A stretch of 64,000 nucleotides of DNA from an uncultured Bacteroidia bacterium (GTDB lineage: Bacteria; Bacteroidota; Bacteroidia; Bacteroidales; F082): the NCBI GenBank assembly GCA_902799345.1, contig CADBZW010000001.1, positions 117,173 to 181,172 of the forward strand, read 5' to 3'. Position numbers and translations under genes: made by a program. The notes beneath the pieces were generated by a model, which saw only the letters and a list, made by a program, of their open reading frames with translations, was not told the DNA's origin and did not search any database. The stretch's first letter is position 1, and every line of letters begins with the position of its first letter. This document shows, piece after piece, positions 1-8,329 of the stretch.

Positions 1-2
1 TC

Positions 3-1694
3 TACATCAACAAGCACAACCTCGATTTCGACGTCGCGCTCGAGTTGGTCAGGACTTCGACATTGTTCACAACGCACACGCCCGTTCCGGCAGGTCATGA
101 TGCTTTCGAAGAGCATCTGATCCGTACCTACATGCCGCACTACGCCAACCGCATGAACATCAGCTGGGAGCGTTTCATGGGCTTGGGTCGCTTCAATCCC
201 AACAACCCGAATGAGAAGTTCTCGATGAGCGTGCTGGCCACAAACCTCAGCCAAGAGGTGAACGGCGTGAGTAAGATCCACGGCCGCGTGTCGCGTGAGA
301 TGTTCCAGTCGTTGTGGCCGGGCTATTTCGCCGAGGAAAACCATATCGGCTACGTCACCAACGGAGTGCACCTGCCCACTTGGAGCAACCGCCTTTGGCA
401 ACGGCTCTATAAGGAGACCTTTGGTCCCGACTACATTGACCACCAGTCGGATATGGAGATGTGGAGCCATATCAACGAGGTGCCCAATGGCGAAATCTGG
501 AACATCCGCAAGCAGCTTAAGCACGAATTGGTGGTTTATCTCTCGGAGAAGCTGAAGGAGGACATGCGCCAACGTCAGGAAAGCCCGAAACTCATCATGC
601 AAACGGTTAACAGCTTAAACGAGAACGCCTTGATTGTCGGTTTTGCCCGTCGTTTCGCCACCTACAAACGCGCCCACTTGCTCTTTGGCAACTTGGAACG
701 CCTCTCGCATTTGGTTAACGACCCGAAGCGCCCTGTCATTTTCCTCTTTGCAGGCAAGGCCCATCCCAACGACAAGGCTGGGCAAGACCTTATCAAGATG
801 ATCATCGACATCTCGCGCCGACCAGAATTCATCGGAAAGATACTGTTTATCAGCAACTACGACATGGAGCTTGGCGCACGCCTGACGAGTGGTGTCGACG
901 TGTGGCTCAATACGCCTACGCGCCCGCTCGAAGCCTCTGGCACGAGCGGCGAGAAGGCAGTGATGAACGGCGTACTCAACTTCTCTGTCTTGGACGGCTG
1001 GTGGGCCGAGGGCTATCGTCCCGATGCCGGTTGGGCTATCCAGGAGAAGCGCACCTACCAAGACCAGCGCTACCAGGACGAAATGGATGCCGAAACGATA
1101 TACAACACGTTGGAAAACGAAATCGTTCCGCTCTATTATGCCCGCAATGTGCAGGAAGTGCCCATGGGCTGGGTGGCCGCCATGAAGAAGTGCCTTAACG
1201 AGATTTCACCGCGCTTCACGATGAAACGCATGATGGACGACTACTTCGAGAAGTACTACAACAAACTGATTGAGCGGACCAATTGGATGCGGGCCAACCG
1301 CTACGCGAAGGCTTTTGAAATCAATGCGTGGAAGATGCGCGTGCGCAACGCTTGGGACAAGGTGGAGGTGAAGTCGATCATCCTGCCCGACACCAACGTG
1401 CGTCCGCTCACCTTCGGCGAGCAGTTCATCGCCGAGATCACTTTGCTCACGCCCGACCTCAATCCTGGCGATCTCGCCATCGAGTTGCTTTTCGGCAATA
1501 AGAACAACGACGTGGTCGACGAAATCACCGACGTGTGCAAGATGAAGCTTGTCGACTCGGGCGACGGCTGGGTGAAGTATTATATTAAGGTGCCGATCAC
1601 CCGCGCTGGGGTCTACAATTTCACCTTCCGTGTGTATCCCACCAACCCGATGCTGCCGCATAGGCAGGACTTCCCGTTGGTGAAGTGGATCTAA
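3..1694 (+). CDS. glgP: Alpha-glucan (glycogen) phosphorylase, GT35, 5'-truncated by window edge
   Basis: Phosphorolyses storage alpha-1,4-glucans to glucose-1-phosphate in the cytoplasm, using pyridoxal phosphate. The frame is open from base 3, so the true start lies outside the window; the first ATG-like codon near base 45 is internal. Visible family features are TTHTPVPAGHD near the left edge, GFARRFATYKRA in the middle, and EASGTSGEKAVMNG with the lysine expected to bind PLP, followed by LDGWWAEGY. These match the short alpha-glucan phosphorylase branch seen in Bacteroidota rather than the muscle/E. coli MalP branch (which has GNMK in place of GEK). The C-terminal ~110 residues form a predicted beta-rich tail. 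A strong hairpin terminator follows directly, so the gene ends its transcript here. Confidence 0.93.
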   Translation, partial: YINKHNLDFDVALELVRTSTLFTTHTPVPAGHDAFEEHLIRTYMPHYANRMNISWERFMGLGRFNPNNPNEKFSMSVLATNLSQEVNGVSKIHGRVSREMFQSLWPGYFAEENHIGYVTNGVHLPTWSNRLWQRLYKETFGPDYIDHQSDMEMWSHINEVPNGEIWNIRKQLKHELVVYLSEKLKEDMRQRQESPKLIMQTVNSLNENALIVGFARRFATYKRAHLLFGNLERLSHLVNDPKRPVIFLFAGKAHPNDKAGQDLIKMIIDISRRPEFIGKILFISNYDMELGARLTSGVDVWLNTPTRPLEASGTSGEKAVMNGVLNFSVLDGWWAEGYRPDAGWAIQEKRTYQDQRYQDEMDAETIYNTLENEIVPLYYARNVQEVPMGWVAAMKKCLNEISPRFTMKRMMDDYFEKYYNKLIERTNWMRANRYAKAFEINAWKMRVRNAWDKVEVKSIILPDTNVRPLTFGEQFIAEITLLTPDLNPGDLAIELLFGNKNNDVVDEITDVCKMKLVDSGDGWVKYYIKVPITRAGVYNFTFRVYPTNPMLPHRQDFPLVKWI

Positions 1695-1710
1695 AGTCAA
1701 AAAAAATCGA

Positions 1711-1737
1711 AAGGTTGCAATGTTGCAACCTTTTTTT
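1711..1737 (+). terminator. Rho-independent terminator after the phosphorylase gene
   Basis: Near-perfect inverted repeat AAGGTTGCAA / TTGCAACCTT (1711-1720 and 1723-1732) followed by a run of T. It sits 17 bases after the phosphorylase stop codon. Confidence 0.85.
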
Positions 1738-1761
1738 GCATTTGGAATTTGATTATCTTTG
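1735..1761 (+). promoter_or_regulatory. Bacteroidota-type promoter for the nfeD-stomatin operon
   Basis: A TATCTTTG box (1754-1761) matches the TAnnTTTG -7 consensus and lies 22 bases before the chosen ATG. A TTTG at 1735-1738 could be the -33 element, but the spacing (15) is shorter than the usual 19-21, so only the -7 box is well supported. Confidence 0.6.
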
Positions 1762-1783
1762 CAGAACAAAACAATTTAAAACT

Positions 1784-2215
1784 ATGCAACCATATCAAAT
1801 CTGGCTTATTGCCGCAATCCTGCTCCTCATCTTCGAAATATGTTCGGCGACCTTCGGCGCTATCTGCTTCGCCATAGGGGCGGGCTTCTCAGCCCTTGCT
1901 GCTGGCTTGGGTGCTAACCTCACCTGGCAAATCATTATTTTTGCCGTGGTCTCCCTGCTGACCTTTATCTTCCTAAGGCCTGTCGTGATGCGGTTTCTGG
2001 ATAGGAAATCGAAAGACGTGAAGACCAATGCCGATGCCATCATCGGACGAAAAGGCGTAGTCTCGGAACGTATCGATGCCGCGCAGCATACAGGCCGCGT
2101 TGCCGTCGATGGCGATGATTGGAAAGCTGTGTCGGAAGATGGCTCGGTCATTGAGAAAGGCACCACCGTGGAAATCGTTAAATTGGAGAGTATTATAGTA
2201 ACTGTAAAACAATAA
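1784..2215 (+). CDS. NfeD-like membrane protein
   Basis: A 143-residue NfeD-family protein. The N-terminal ~75 residues hold two to three hydrophobic helices (IWLIAAILLLIFEI; an Ala/Gly-rich segment; IIIFAVVSLLTFIFL), followed by the small soluble OB-fold typical of NfeD (IIGRKGVVSERIDA ... GRVAVDGDDWKAVSEDG ... VEIVKLESIIVTV). NfeD proteins pair with stomatin/SPFH proteins in membrane microdomains, and the next gene, 4 bases on, is exactly that. The ATG at 1784 is preferred over an upstream in-frame start because the promoter box lies between them and the hydrophobic helix begins directly after it. The exact role is inferred from family and pairing. Confidence 0.88.
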   Translation: MQPYQIWLIAAILLLIFEICSATFGAICFAIGAGFSALAAGLGANLTWQIIIFAVVSLLTFIFLRPVVMRFLDRKSKDVKTNADAIIGRKGVVSERIDAAQHTGRVAVDGDDWKAVSEDGSVIEKGTTVEIVKLESIIVTVKQ

Positions 2216-2219
2216 CACT

Positions 2220-3176
2220 ATGAATTTTGGCATGATTATTCTTTATGTCTTGATTGCACTTGTTGTGATTTACATCCTTCGAGGCATCAAGATTGTTTCC
2301 CAGTCGGAAACCATGATTGTAGAACGCCTTGGCAAGTACAACCGTACCTTGAACGCAGGCATCAATGTCATTCTGCCCATCATTGAGCAGGCCAAGGAGA
2401 CCATAGTGCGCCGCCAAAGTGGTGCACTGGCACGCACTTCGCGCATTGACATGCGTGAGCAGGTGTATGACTTCGACAAACAAAGCGTTATCACCAAAGA
2501 TAATGTGATGACCGAAATCAACGCCTTGCTCTACTTCCAGATTGTTGACCCGATGAAGGCCGTCTACGAGATCCAGAACCTCCCCGTCGCCATCGAGAAC
2601 CTCACCCAAACCACCTTGCGTAACGTGGTCGGTGAGATGGAACTCGACGAGACCCTCACCTCGCGCGACACCATCAACTCGAAGCTCCGCAACGTGCTTG
2701 ATGATGCCACCAACAAATGGGGCGTGAAAGTGAACCGCGTTGAGCTGCAAGACATCACGCCTCCTGAAAGCATTCGTCGTACCATGGAATTGCAGATGCA
2801 GGCCGAGCGTAACCGTCGTGCCGAGATTCTGAAGGCAGAAGGTGAGAAGCAAGCCCAAATCCTGAACTCGGAAGGTGAGAAGCAGGCCGAAATCAACGCC
2901 GCTGAAGCCGACAAGCAGGCCAACATCCTGAAGGCCGAAGGTGAAGCCAAGGCCAAGGTGCTCCAAGCCGAGGCCGAGGCAGCTGCCATCCGCAACATCT
3001 CCGAGGCTGTCGCCGACCGTGGCGCCGACCCAGTCAACTACCTCTTGGCCGTGAAATATATCGAGGCCCTGAAAGAAGTCGCGAGCGGACAAGAGAACAA
3101 GACCGTGTATCTGCCTTACGAGGCCACCAATGTGCTGGGCTCGCTTGGCGGCATCAAGGACCTGTTCGCGAAATAA
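2220..3176 (+). CDS. SPFH/Band 7 (stomatin-like) membrane protein
   Basis: A 318-residue stomatin/prohibitin-family scaffold protein. It has one N-terminal transmembrane helix (IILYVLIALVVIYIL), then the SPFH domain (residues ~20-200, with VERLGKYNRTLNAGINVILP and MREQVYDFDKQSVITKDNV), and a long Ala/Glu/Lys-rich coiled coil (~200-270) made of repeats of the type ILKAEGEKQAQ. It ends with the hydrophobic LGSLGGIKDLF tail. Such proteins oligomerise in the membrane and are linked to protein quality control and lipid microdomains. It forms a two-gene operon with the preceding NfeD gene (4-base gap) and is followed by a terminator. Confidence 0.9.
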   Translation: MNFGMIILYVLIALVVIYILRGIKIVSQSETMIVERLGKYNRTLNAGINVILPIIEQAKETIVRRQSGALARTSRIDMREQVYDFDKQSVITKDNVMTEINALLYFQIVDPMKAVYEIQNLPVAIENLTQTTLRNVVGEMELDETLTSRDTINSKLRNVLDDATNKWGVKVNRVELQDITPPESIRRTMELQMQAERNRRAEILKAEGEKQAQILNSEGEKQAEINAAEADKQANILKAEGEAKAKVLQAEAEAAAIRNISEAVADRGADPVNYLLAVKYIEALKEVASGQENKTVYLPYEATNVLGSLGGIKDLFAK

Positions 3177-3200
3177 TCGCTCTTGTTTCGGGAAACAATT

Positions 3201-3234
3201 GGAAGGCAATTCGCAAGGATTGCCTTCCTTTTTG
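3201..3234 (+). terminator. Rho-independent terminator after the stomatin gene
   Basis: Perfect 10-bp stem GGAAGGCAAT / ATTGCCTTCC (3201-3210 and 3219-3228) with an 8-base loop, followed by TTTTTG. Confidence 0.9.
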
Positions 3235-3244
3235 TATTTTTCCG

Positions 3245-3252
3245 TATCTTTG
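3245..3252 (+). promoter_or_regulatory. -7 box upstream of the Nudix gene
   Basis: TATCTTTG matches the Bacteroidota -7 consensus, 26 bases before the ATG. A TTGCC about 20 bases upstream overlaps the descending arm of the preceding terminator and could serve as the -33 element. Confidence 0.55.
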
Positions 3253-3277
3253 CAGCAACTTATTTGATCGTTGCATC

Positions 3278-3775
3278 ATGGAGCTTTTGGATTTGTACGA
3301 CAAAGACCTGAAGTTTACGGGCCAAACCATCGAGCGAGGTCGGCACGTCCCTCCCGGGCTGATGATTCCCATCGTGGCTGTGTATGTCTACAACAACCAA
3401 GGCCAGTATCTGATTCAAAAAGTGGCTGAGCGGAAAGGCAACTACTATTCCACCACGGCAGGTCATGTGCAAAGTGGCGAGCGCGACTTCGCCTTGGCCA
3501 TGTTGCGTGAGATGAAAGAGGAAATCGGGTTGTCTGCAACGAAAAGCGAGCTTAAACTGGTGAAAATCAGGCGCTACGATTACAAGTTTACCCTCTTGTA
3601 TATGTTGAAAAGCAATGTCCCGATCGAGATGCTGCGTCTTCAAAAAGACGAAGTGGAATCGGTGAGCTGGATGAGCCATGAGGACATCGAAGAGCTGTGT
3701 AAAAACGGACTTTTCAACAAAGTACATTACCAATTGCTGCTGGATTGCGAGGAAAGATTGCAAAACCGGCGCTGA
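3278..3775 (+). CDS. Nudix hydrolase, YfcD/IPP-isomerase-like
   Basis: A 165-residue cytoplasmic Nudix-fold protein. The Nudix box runs from GHVQSGE to LREMKEEIGL (residues ~62-85), so the metal-binding glutamates of REMKEE are present. The spacing between the first Glu and the RE pair is eight residues, one more than the canonical seven. The N-terminus (LYDKDLKFTGQTIERG) and the tail about meeting 'SWMSHEDIEELCKNG' resemble the YfcD/isopentenyl-diphosphate isomerase-like branch, for which substrates are poorly defined. Substrate therefore cannot be named. It stands alone between two promoters. Confidence 0.85.
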   Translation: MELLDLYDKDLKFTGQTIERGRHVPPGLMIPIVAVYVYNNQGQYLIQKVAERKGNYYSTTAGHVQSGERDFALAMLREMKEEIGLSATKSELKLVKIRRYDYKFTLLYMLKSNVPIEMLRLQKDEVESVSWMSHEDIEELCKNGLFNKVHYQLLLDCEERLQNRR

Positions 3776-3808
3776 TTGCTTTTCGTTTCATTATTTTGGT
3801 TATATTTG
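3776..3808 (+). promoter_or_regulatory. Promoter of the acyl-CoA synthetase gene
   Basis: TATATTTG (3801-3808) is a good -7 box, with TTGC at 3776-3779 at a 21-base spacing as a plausible -33 element. Confidence 0.6.
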
Positions 3809-3846
3809 CGGCAAATTATTTTGTAGCAACAAATACCTTAATTATT

Positions 3847-6150
3847 ATGATAGCAAGAGAATTACTCAACCCGAAAAGCATCGTAGTGTGCGGTGCCTCG
3901 TCAGACATTCACAAACCCGGTGGAAAAGCTTTGAAAAACCTTTTGGAAAGCCCGTTCCAAGGCCCTGTTTATGCTGTGAACCCCAAAGAGACAGAAGTGC
4001 AAGGCGTGAAGTGCTATGCCAAAGTCGATGACCTGCCTCAGGTGGAATGTGCCATCATCTGCATTGCCGCCAAGTTCTGCGCCCAGACCGTAGACGTGCT
4101 GGCCAAAGAGAAAGGCTGCAAAGGCTTTATCATCATCAGCGCTGGATTCTCGGAGGAGAATGCCGAAGGCGCTGCCATCGAGAAGCATATTGTCGATACC
4201 ATCAACAGCGTTGGCGGCAGCTTGATTGGCCCCAACTGCACGGGCTTCCTCAACGTGAACTACGCCGGCTGCTTCGACGCACCCATCCCGACCCTCGACC
4301 CCAAGGGCGTCGACTTCATCACGGGTTCAGGTGCAACGGCCGTGTTTATCAAGGAATACGGCATCAGCAACGGCTTGAAATTCAACAGCGTGTGGGCGGT
4401 GGGTAACAGCGCTCAACTCGGCATCGAAGACGTGCTGGAATACCTGGACGAGACCTTCGACCCGGTGAAGTCGAGCCATGTCATCATGCTTTACATGGAA
4501 AAGATCGGCGACCCGCAACGTTTGTTGAAACACTCGAGGAGCCTCATCAACAAGGGTTGCCATATCGCAGCCATCAAGTCTGGTGGCTCTGCTGCAGGTA
4601 GCCGTGCGGCCTCGTCGCATACGGGCGCTTTGGCTACTAACGATGCCGCCGTGGATGCCTTGTTCCGCAAGGCGGGCATTGTGCGTTGCCAAAACCGTCA
4701 GGAGCTGACCACCGTTTGTGCTGTTTTCATGCATCCTGAAATCAAAGGCAATCGCTGTGCCGTGGTGACCCACGCTGGCGGCCCCGCCGTGATGCTCACC
4801 GACGTGCTCTCCAATGGTGGCATGGAGGTGCCTTCGCTTAAGGAACATCCTGCCAGCAAAGCCCTTTTGGAGAAACTCTACCCCGGATCTTCGGTGGGCA
4901 ACCCCATCGACTTCCTCGCCACCGGTACCGCCGAACAATTAGGTTACATCCTGGATGCGGTGGAGAACGACTACACCAACATCGATTTCTCGGTCGTCAT
5001 CTTTGGATCGCCTGGACTCTTCTCGAACAAGGAGGTCTATGACCTGTTGGACGAGAAGATGAAGACCTGCAAGAAGCCCATCTTCCCCGTGCTGCCGAGT
5101 ATCATTAACGTGAAGGACGAAATTAACGACTTCATCGCCAAGGGCCATATCAACTTCCCCGAGGAATGCGTGCTTGGCAATGCCATCTGCAAAGTGTATA
5201 ATACACCCAAGCCCAAGATGGGCAACATTGAGAATCTGCCTATAGATAAGATTATTGTGTCACCCGTCAACGAGCCTGACAAGGCTGAGGTGGCCGAAGT
5301 TGCCGAGTCCATACGCGAGTTAGGCATGCTCACCCCGATTACCGTCAGCCCTGTGGAAGGAGGCTATCGCCTCGTGAAAGGTGCCAAGCGTTTGCGTGCT
5401 GCCAGCATGGTCGGCATGACAGAGATTGCAGCCTATGTTCAGGAAGGTGCAGTGGCGGCCGACATTCCCGACATCGATGTCGCACGCATCCGCAGAACCA
5501 TTGACCGTTGCAAGGACGGTTACCTTGAAATGGCTGATTACAATGAGTTGCTCGATGCCGCCGGCATCAGTCGCAAGAAGAGTGTGGAAGTGAGCAAGAA
5601 AGAGGATGCCTTGGCCTTTGCCACTGAGGTGGGCTGCTCGAAAGACGTGCCGTTGGTGATGAAGGTCGTCGGTCCGCTGCACAAGAGCGATGTGGGTGGT
5701 GTCACCCTCGGCGTGAAGGACATCGAAACGGTAAGCAAGGAGTTTGACCGCCTTATGGCCATCAAGGACACCTACGCCGTGGAGATGTATCCTATGCTTG
5801 AAGGCACGGAAGTCTACATCGGTGCCATGCGCGACCCGAAGTTTGGCCATCAGGTCTTCTTCGGATTGGGCGGTATCTTCATCGAGGTTCTGAAGGATGT
5901 GGAGAATGTGCTGGTGCCCGTCAGCAAGGAAGAGGTGCTCGAGAAGCTGAAACACCTGAAGGGCTATAAGATTCTGGAAGGTGTGCGTGGTCAGGCTGGT
6001 GTCAATCTTGACCTCTACGCCGATCAGGTGGTCCGCGTGAGCGCCTTGGTGCAAGCCGCGCCTGAAATCGCCGAGATGGATTTGAACCCGCTGCTCGGCA
6101 ACCCGCGTTATGTGACCGCCGTGGATGCACGTATTCGTATTGAAAAATGA
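3847..6150 (+). CDS. NDP-forming acyl-CoA synthetase (acetate--CoA ligase family) with an inserted ParB-like domain
   Basis: A 767-residue ADP-forming acyl-CoA synthetase, the type that interconverts acyl-CoA + ADP + Pi with acid + CoA + ATP. Domains in order: CoA-binding Rossmann domain (residues ~5-140, NPKSIVVCGAS), succinyl-CoA-ligase-like domains (~150-455) with the phosphohistidine motif SSHTGAL (His258), and a C-terminal ATP-grasp domain (~555-767, MKVVGPLHKSDVGGV, GRxG-like GVRGQAGVNLDL, EMDLNPLL). Between the two halves, residues ~464-532 (about bases 5236-5442) read as a ParB N-terminal-type domain: LPIDKIIVSP, AESIRELGMLTPITV, and GAKRLRAA in place of GERRxRAA. The start at 3847 follows a good promoter; an upstream in-frame start would overlap the Nudix gene. 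Likely role is energy-conserving acetate or other acid production; substrate unknown. Confidence 0.9.
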   Translation: MIARELLNPKSIVVCGASSDIHKPGGKALKNLLESPFQGPVYAVNPKETEVQGVKCYAKVDDLPQVECAIICIAAKFCAQTVDVLAKEKGCKGFIIISAGFSEENAEGAAIEKHIVDTINSVGGSLIGPNCTGFLNVNYAGCFDAPIPTLDPKGVDFITGSGATAVFIKEYGISNGLKFNSVWAVGNSAQLGIEDVLEYLDETFDPVKSSHVIMLYMEKIGDPQRLLKHSRSLINKGCHIAAIKSGGSAAGSRAASSHTGALATNDAAVDALFRKAGIVRCQNRQELTTVCAVFMHPEIKGNRCAVVTHAGGPAVMLTDVLSNGGMEVPSLKEHPASKALLEKLYPGSSVGNPIDFLATGTAEQLGYILDAVENDYTNIDFSVVIFGSPGLFSNKEVYDLLDEKMKTCKKPIFPVLPSIINVKDEINDFIAKGHINFPEECVLGNAICKVYNTPKPKMGNIENLPIDKIIVSPVNEPDKAEVAEVAESIRELGMLTPITVSPVEGGYRLVKGAKRLRAASMVGMTEIAAYVQEGAVAADIPDIDVARIRRTIDRCKDGYLEMADYNELLDAAGISRKKSVEVSKKEDALAFATEVGCSKDVPLVMKVVGPLHKSDVGGVTLGVKDIETVSKEFDRLMAIKDTYAVEMYPMLEGTEVYIGAMRDPKFGHQVFFGLGGIFIEVLKDVENVLVPVSKEEVLEKLKHLKGYKILEGVRGQAGVNLDLYADQVVRVSALVQAAPEIAEMDLNPLLGNPRYVTAVDARIRIEK

Positions 6151-6160
6151 ATTGTGGTGA

Positions 6161-6190
6161 TGTAGAGACGCAAAATTTTGCGTCTCTACA
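6161..6190. repeat. Perfect 30-bp palindrome, copy 1 of a dispersed element
   Basis: Two 15-base arms (TGTAGAGACGCAAAA / TTTTGCGTCTCTACA) form a perfect palindrome 10 bases after the acyl-CoA synthetase stop. A near-identical copy occurs at 61561-61588. It may act as a transcription attenuator, but it has no clear U-tract; the repetition suggests a REP-like dispersed element. Confidence 0.85.
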
Positions 6191-6207
6191 ACCAAACCAT
6201 TAAGATT

Positions 6208-6510
6208 ATGTTTCATATAGCAGATAAAGGCCTATATTATCTTGTGTACGGCGCCTTGGTCGCCCTCACCTTTGTGATCGACAACGTGTTGCTGAAGAAG
6301 ACTGACAAGACCTCGCGCGTCATCGGATACGTGCTGAGCATCATCGTCGATTTGGGTATCTTCGGCTACGGCATCTATCTCTATCTCACCAAGGGCGAAG
6401 ACCAGACGGGCTTTGTGCTCGGTGGCATTCTCTGCGGCATCTGTCTGCTGTGCCTTTTGGGACGCTATTGGCAGAACAAGGAACAGGACAAAAGGCGTAG
6501 CCACGAATGA
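6208..6510 (+). CDS. Small three-helix membrane protein, unknown function
   Basis: A 100-residue protein not recognised as a named family. It has three hydrophobic segments: YYLVYGALVALTFVI (~9-23), VIGYVLSIIVDLGIFGYGIYLY (~43-64) and a Gly/Cys/Leu-rich segment (~74-92), with a charged tail ending QNKEQDKRRSHE. ATG at 6208 is used because the alternative TTG start is inside the palindrome. Its stop overlaps the next gene's start by 4 bases (ATGA), so it is translationally coupled to the CotH-like gene and opens the run that ends with the radical SAM gene. Confidence 0.75.
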   Translation: MFHIADKGLYYLVYGALVALTFVIDNVLLKKTDKTSRVIGYVLSIIVDLGIFGYGIYLYLTKGEDQTGFVLGGILCGICLLCLLGRYWQNKEQDKRRSHE

Positions 6511-8321
6511 AACGTTGGGCACTAATAGGATTCGTACTGATGCTATCGCAATGGATGCGGGCACAGACCGTAACGTTTTCCGCTACCGGAGGATTCTATG
6601 ATGCGTCGTTTGAGTTGGCTTTGCAGTGCAACGCAGCCTATCAAATCCGTTATACCATCAATGGCAACACTCCAACCGGAGCCTCGGCATTGTACGAGGC
6701 TCCTTTGTGGTTGGATGAGGATTTGTATTCAAAATCAAACATCTACACCATTCAAACCGCTTGTGACGAGTTGTTTTTTGCCCCAGAATCCGTGCAGCAC
6801 TGCATCACCCTTAGGGCTGCGGCATTCGATGAGGCAGGAAATCGTGTTGGCCCTGTCGCCACCCAGAGCTATTTCATCCGCTCCTTGGGTTGCGACACCC
6901 ATGGCTTGCCCGTGATGGCTATCAGTGCCGACTCTTTGGTTTTGTTTGACTATGATACTGGCATCCTTGTTCCAGGCAGGTATTTCGACCCCGCCGAAGC
7001 CTATTGGACGGGGAATTTCTACCAGAGCGGCAGGGAATGGGAACGGCTTGTCAACGTGGAGTTTTATGAACCGAATGACAACAGTGGCATCAACCAACAG
7101 GCAGGATTGCGTACGCATGGTGGGACAAGTCGCCGCCAGACGCAGAAAGGCATGAAGATTTATGCTCGTGAAGAGTACGGAAAGAAGCGTTTCAAACATA
7201 AGTTCTTTGAGTCCATTCCCAATGAAAGTTTCAAGCATCTGGTAATGAAGCCGTTCAGCTACCAATGGTTCAATTTTGGGATACAGGACGACATCTGCAA
7301 CCGCATGGCGGCCCATCTTGACGTGGAGTCCGTCGCCTCACGTCCCATGGTGCTCTTTTTGAATGGCGAGTATTGGGGCATTTATTACCTCAAGGAAAAG
7401 CCTGACGCTCATTATTTGGAGGACCATTTTGGAGATGAAGATACTGACTATAATGTCGTAAGCAATTGGTATGGCTATATGGTAGATGGCGACACGACGG
7501 GCTTCGTCGAGATGATGCATTGGGTGAAGAACTGCGACCTCACACAACAAGAACAATATGCCCAAATTGGCGAAATGATTGACATCAACAGTTTTATCGA
7601 TTACTATTGTTTGGAGTTGTTCATCGCCAACAAAGACTGGCCAGCCAATAATATGCGCTGTTATCAGCTGGACGATGGGATATGGCGCTGGATCTTCTTC
7701 GATGGCGATGATGCGCTTAAGGAGATGAGCTTTGACGTGTTGGATAATGCCACTTCAACGGTCAATTTGGGTTGGCCAACCGATTCAAGGTCAACGCTGC
7801 TCTTTAGGAAACTACTTGAAAATAAAGAATTTAAGAATCGATTCCTTATACGCTTTACTGAACTCTTAACCTCGCAGTTCACCTATGCGGTGACAAAGGC
7901 TTACTTTGATGATGCCGCAGCTTTGGTTAGGGGTGAGGTGCCCGCCCAATGTGATCGTTTTGGCTTACCCTTGAACATGGGACAATGGGAATATGATATT
8001 ACTACCATCGACAGGTTTTTGAAGAAGAGAGTGGCGAATATGTTTGACCGTCTTTATGCTTTCTTTTCGGATGACGACAATAACCTAAACATCAGTAGGT
8101 TATATCCAAATCCTGTCAGCGATGAACTCCATCTTGTCCTTTGGAGCGATAGCTTTGCAGTGAGAGATGTAGAACTGTTTGATCTTTTGGGAAGGAAGGT
8201 TTATTCCCAAAGGCAGGTTTTGATGGAAGGTGAGAATTTTCTGGACATATCATGCCCATACACATCGGGCATGTACCTCCTTAAAGTTGGAAACAGAATG
8301 TATAAAATTGTTATTCAATAG
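6507..8321 (+). CDS. Secreted CotH-kinase-family protein with T9SS sorting domain
   Basis: A 604-residue exported protein. It has a signal peptide (residues 1-19, ending MRAQ), a chitobiase/FN3-like beta domain (~25-115; YQIRYTINGNTPT), a CotH kinase domain (~130-500; MKPFSYQWFNFGIQDDI, FLNGEYWGIYYLKEK, WRWIFFDGDDALKEM), and a C-terminal type A T9SS sorting domain (~525-604; RLYPNPVSDELHLVLW, ELFDLLGRKVYS, SGMYLLKV). CotH kinases are atypical protein kinases first known from spore coats; many bacterial secreted members have no known target. The last Asp-rich motif suggests the metal-binding site is kept. It overlaps the preceding gene by 4 bases and precedes the next by 8, so it belongs to one operon with them. 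Confidence 0.88.
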   Translation: MKRWALIGFVLMLSQWMRAQTVTFSATGGFYDASFELALQCNAAYQIRYTINGNTPTGASALYEAPLWLDEDLYSKSNIYTIQTACDELFFAPESVQHCITLRAAAFDEAGNRVGPVATQSYFIRSLGCDTHGLPVMAISADSLVLFDYDTGILVPGRYFDPAEAYWTGNFYQSGREWERLVNVEFYEPNDNSGINQQAGLRTHGGTSRRQTQKGMKIYAREEYGKKRFKHKFFESIPNESFKHLVMKPFSYQWFNFGIQDDICNRMAAHLDVESVASRPMVLFLNGEYWGIYYLKEKPDAHYLEDHFGDEDTDYNVVSNWYGYMVDGDTTGFVEMMHWVKNCDLTQQEQYAQIGEMIDINSFIDYYCLELFIANKDWPANNMRCYQLDDGIWRWIFFDGDDALKEMSFDVLDNATSTVNLGWPTDSRSTLLFRKLLENKEFKNRFLIRFTELLTSQFTYAVTKAYFDDAAALVRGEVPAQCDRFGLPLNMGQWEYDITTIDRFLKKRVANMFDRLYAFFSDDDNNLNISRLYPNPVSDELHLVLWSDSFAVRDVELFDLLGRKVYSQRQVLMEGENFLDISCPYTSGMYLLKVGNRMYKIVIQ

Positions 8322-8329
8322 GTCATAAT

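Noticed and set aside
3745-3846. Longer start for the acyl-CoA synthetase
   Set aside because: The frame overlaps the Nudix gene and the promoter; the family N-terminus begins at 3847.
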